Source: Serratia sp. H1w | GTDB taxonomy: Bacteria; Pseudomonadota; Gammaproteobacteria; Enterobacterales; Enterobacteriaceae | Assembly: GCF_000633355.1 (NCBI RefSeq) | Contig: NZ_AYMQ01000031.1 | Coordinates: 1-64,000, forward strand | DNA length: 64,000 nucleotides | Direction: 5' to 3' | Shown: piece after piece, positions 62,442 through 64,000 of the stretch | How positions within the stretch are numbered: position 1 is the stretch's first letter | How the letters are laid out: the number at the start of each line of letters is the position of its first letter | Notes under the pieces: generated by a model | The model's input: the letters and a program-made list of their open reading frames with translations, nothing else | Told to the model about the DNA's origin: nothing | The model's database searches: none | Translations under genes and position numbers: made by a program

Positions 62442-63899
62442 TTGAAACGCCTAAAAGTAAATTACATTCTGATCGGTGTTGTGGCCTTGCTGCTGGCGCT
62501 TGCCCTGTGGCCCAATATCGCCTGGCGTGCTGGGGAAGGAGGCCAACTCGAGGCGATCAAATCGCGGGGCGAACTGCGTGTCAGCACGTTAAATTCACCG
62601 CTAACCTATTTCACGACTCCGCAGGGGCCGAGTGGCCTTGACTACGAATTGGCCAAAAGCTTTGCCAACTACCTGGGGGTCAAGCTGGTGGTGATCCCGC
62701 ACCAGAATATCAACGACCTGTTTGACGATCTGGATGATGACAATGCCGATCTGCTCGCCGCCGGGTTGATCTACAACTCGGATCGCCTCAGCCGTGCCAG
62801 CACCGGCCCGGCGTATTATTCCGTTTCCCAACAGTTGGTTTACCGGCTGGGCACCACGCGGCCAAAAACCTTTGCCGATATCAAAGGCAAACTGGCTGTG
62901 GCCTCCGGCTCGGCGCACGTCAGCACGCTAAAGCAGCTCAAGCAAAGCAAATACCCCGACCTCAGTTGGGAAGCGTCAAGCGATCAGACCTCTAAAGAGC
63001 TGCTGGAGCAGGTGGCCGATGGCAAGCTGGATTACACCATTGGGGATTCCGTCACCATTGCTCTGTTACAGCGTATCCATCCACAACTGGCCGTCGCGTT
63101 TGACATTACCGATGAAGAGCCGGTGACCTGGTACCTGAAGCGCAGCAACGACGATAGCCTGTACGCAGCGCTGCTGGATTTTTATAGCCAGAGAGTAGAA
63201 GACGGTACGCTAGCGCGGTTGGAGGAGAAATATCTGGGGCACGTGGGCAGTTTTGACTACGTCGATACCAAGACTTTCCTGTCCGCCATCGACTCGGTGT
63301 TGCCCACTTTCCGCTCGCTGTTTGAAAAGTACGCCAGCGAGATTGACTGGAAGCTGCTGGCCGCCATTGCCTACCAGGAATCCCACTGGAACCCGCAGGC
63401 CACCTCCCCTACCGGCGTCCGTGGGCTGATGATGCTGACCAGGGCCACTGCCGATGGCCTGGGCGTCACCGACAGGCTCGATCCGGAACAGAGTATTCAA
63501 GGCGGGGCGCTGTATCTGCAACGTCTGATGGATAAGGTGCCAGACACGGTGCCGGAAGATGAGCGGATCTGGTTCGCACTGGCCGCCTATAACATGGGCT
63601 GGGGCCATATGCTGGACGCACGTAAACTCACCAAAAACCAGCAAGGCAATCCCGATAGTTGGGTCGATGTGAAACAGCGCCTGCCGATGCTTAGCCAGAA
63701 GCGCTACTACCCGTCACTCACCTATGGCTATGCCCGTGGCCGCGAAGCTTATAACTACGTGGAGAACATCCGTCGTTATCAGGTCAGCCTGGTGGGTTAT
63801 CTGTTGGAAAAAGAGAAGAAGGCGGCAGAGGCGATGAAACAGGCCGAACTGGCGCAAGGCTATCCGGCCGTCGAGGCCAAGCTGGCGCTTGCCCAGTGA
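62442..63899 (+). CDS. mltF: Membrane-bound lytic murein transglycosylase F
   Basis: Cleaves peptidoglycan glycan strands to 1,6-anhydro products. An N-terminal membrane/signal helix ([18 protein letters not shown]), a periplasmic solute-binding-like regulatory domain ([37 protein letters not shown]) and a C-terminal SLT domain ([27 protein letters not shown] with the catalytic Glu, [15 protein letters not shown]) are seen. It starts with TTG; an E. coli-like MKxLKxNY start supports it. 485 residues, against 518 in E. coli, the C-terminal tail being shorter. Confidence 0.95.
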   Translation: MKRLKVNYILIGVVALLLALALWPNIAWRAGEGGQLEAIKSRGELRVSTLNSPLTYFTTPQGPSGLDYELAKSFANYLGVKLVVIPHQNINDLFDDLDDDNADLLAAGLIYNSDRLSRASTGPAYYSVSQQLVYRLGTTRPKTFADIKGKLAVASGSAHVSTLKQLKQSKYPDLSWEASSDQTSKELLEQVADGKLDYTIGDSVTIALLQRIHPQLAVAFDITDEEPVTWYLKRSNDDSLYAALLDFYSQRVEDGTLARLEEKYLGHVGSFDYVDTKTFLSAIDSVLPTFRSLFEKYASEIDWKLLAAIAYQESHWNPQATSPTGVRGLMMLTRATADGLGVTDRLDPEQSIQGGALYLQRLMDKVPDTVPEDERIWFALAAYNMGWGHMLDARKLTKNQQGNPDSWVDVKQRLPMLSQKRYYPSLTYGYARGREAYNYVENIRRYQVSLVGYLLEKEKKAAEAMKQAELAQGYPAVEAKLALAQ

Positions 63900-64000
63900 T
63901 TATTGCGGGTCTTTGCCAGCCCGCTGTGCCAACTTCAGTGCTTTTTTCTGATCGCGCCGCATACGGAAAAAGTTGCTGAGGGTAGCGGCGCACTCTTCAG
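63900..64000 (-). CDS. tadA: tRNA-specific adenosine deaminase (3' end only)
   Basis: The last 33 codons plus stop of TadA, cut by the window edge. The reading E-E-C-A-A-T-L-S-N-F-F-R-M-R-R matches the C-terminal helix of E. coli TadA. TadA converts A34 to inosine in tRNA-Arg. It is convergent with mltF, the stop codons being adjacent. No other part can be judged. Confidence 0.85.
   Translation of the reverse strand, partial: EECAATLSNFFRMRRDQKKALKLAQRAGKDPQ

Overview
The window looks like a chromosomal segment of an enterobacterium of the Serratia group (Yersiniaceae). Gene order and protein sequences follow the Escherichia coli block guaA-guaB-xseA ... der-bamB-yfgM-hisS-ispG-rodZ ... rlmN ... 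ndk ... pepB-isc operon-trmJ-suhB ... csiE-hcaT-glyA-hmp ... glnB-glrR-qseG-glrK-glmY-purL-mltF-tadA. Non-E. coli insertions (pilW, a 540-residue glutamine-dependent nadE, a spermidine dehydrogenase locus) and an ERIC copy fit Serratia. Genus is inferred from memory of gene order and protein similarity, not from a search.

Layout. 1-563: AT-rich, foreign-looking DNA with the C-terminal part of a Shedu/DUF4263-like nuclease, next to the 3' end of guaA. 564-3706: guaBA (GMP synthesis), with a PurR-like box in the guaB promoter. 3876-6143: xseA and a convergent RpnA-type nuclease. 6296-11401: a three-gene sugar locus (GH31 glycosidase, MFS transporter, divergent LacI-type regulator). 11407-22442: housekeeping genes for an AEC carrier, ribosome assembly (der), outer-membrane assembly (bamB, yfgM), hisS, isoprenoids (ispG), cell shape (rodZ), a pilW-type lipoprotein, rlmN and ndk. 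22623-25007: sseB and pepB. 25246-30821: the complete iscRSUA-hscBA-fdx-iscX operon with two type-1 IscR sites. 31017-39993: trmJ, suhB, a zevAB-like zinc import pair under a probable Zur box, csiE, hcaT, glyA and hmp. 40072-51343: an eight-gene polyamine locus plus a LysR regulator. 51527-57259: glnB, nadE and the glrK-qseG-glrR two-component system. 57260-58273: the small RNA glmY with a sigma-54 promoter, three GlrR boxes and an IHF site. 58274-64000: purL, mltF and the 3' end of tadA.

The most interesting accessory content is the polyamine locus. The E. coli-type ydcSTUV-patD operon (ABC importer plus gamma-aminobutyraldehyde dehydrogenase) is here continuous with a Tat-exported FAD spermidine dehydrogenase, a tri-haem c-type cytochrome that overlaps it by 4 nt, and a second aminobutyraldehyde dehydrogenase. 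This suggests one unit that oxidises spermidine in the periplasm, passes electrons to a cytochrome, and imports and oxidises the aldehyde or amine products. Other points of note are the Zur-type palindrome just upstream of zevAB, the well-defined glmY control region, and a family of paired palindromic intergenic repeats scattered over the window.

Almost all other long frames are antisense shadows of GC-rich genes. No tRNA, rRNA, CRISPR array, intact insertion sequence or prophage was seen.
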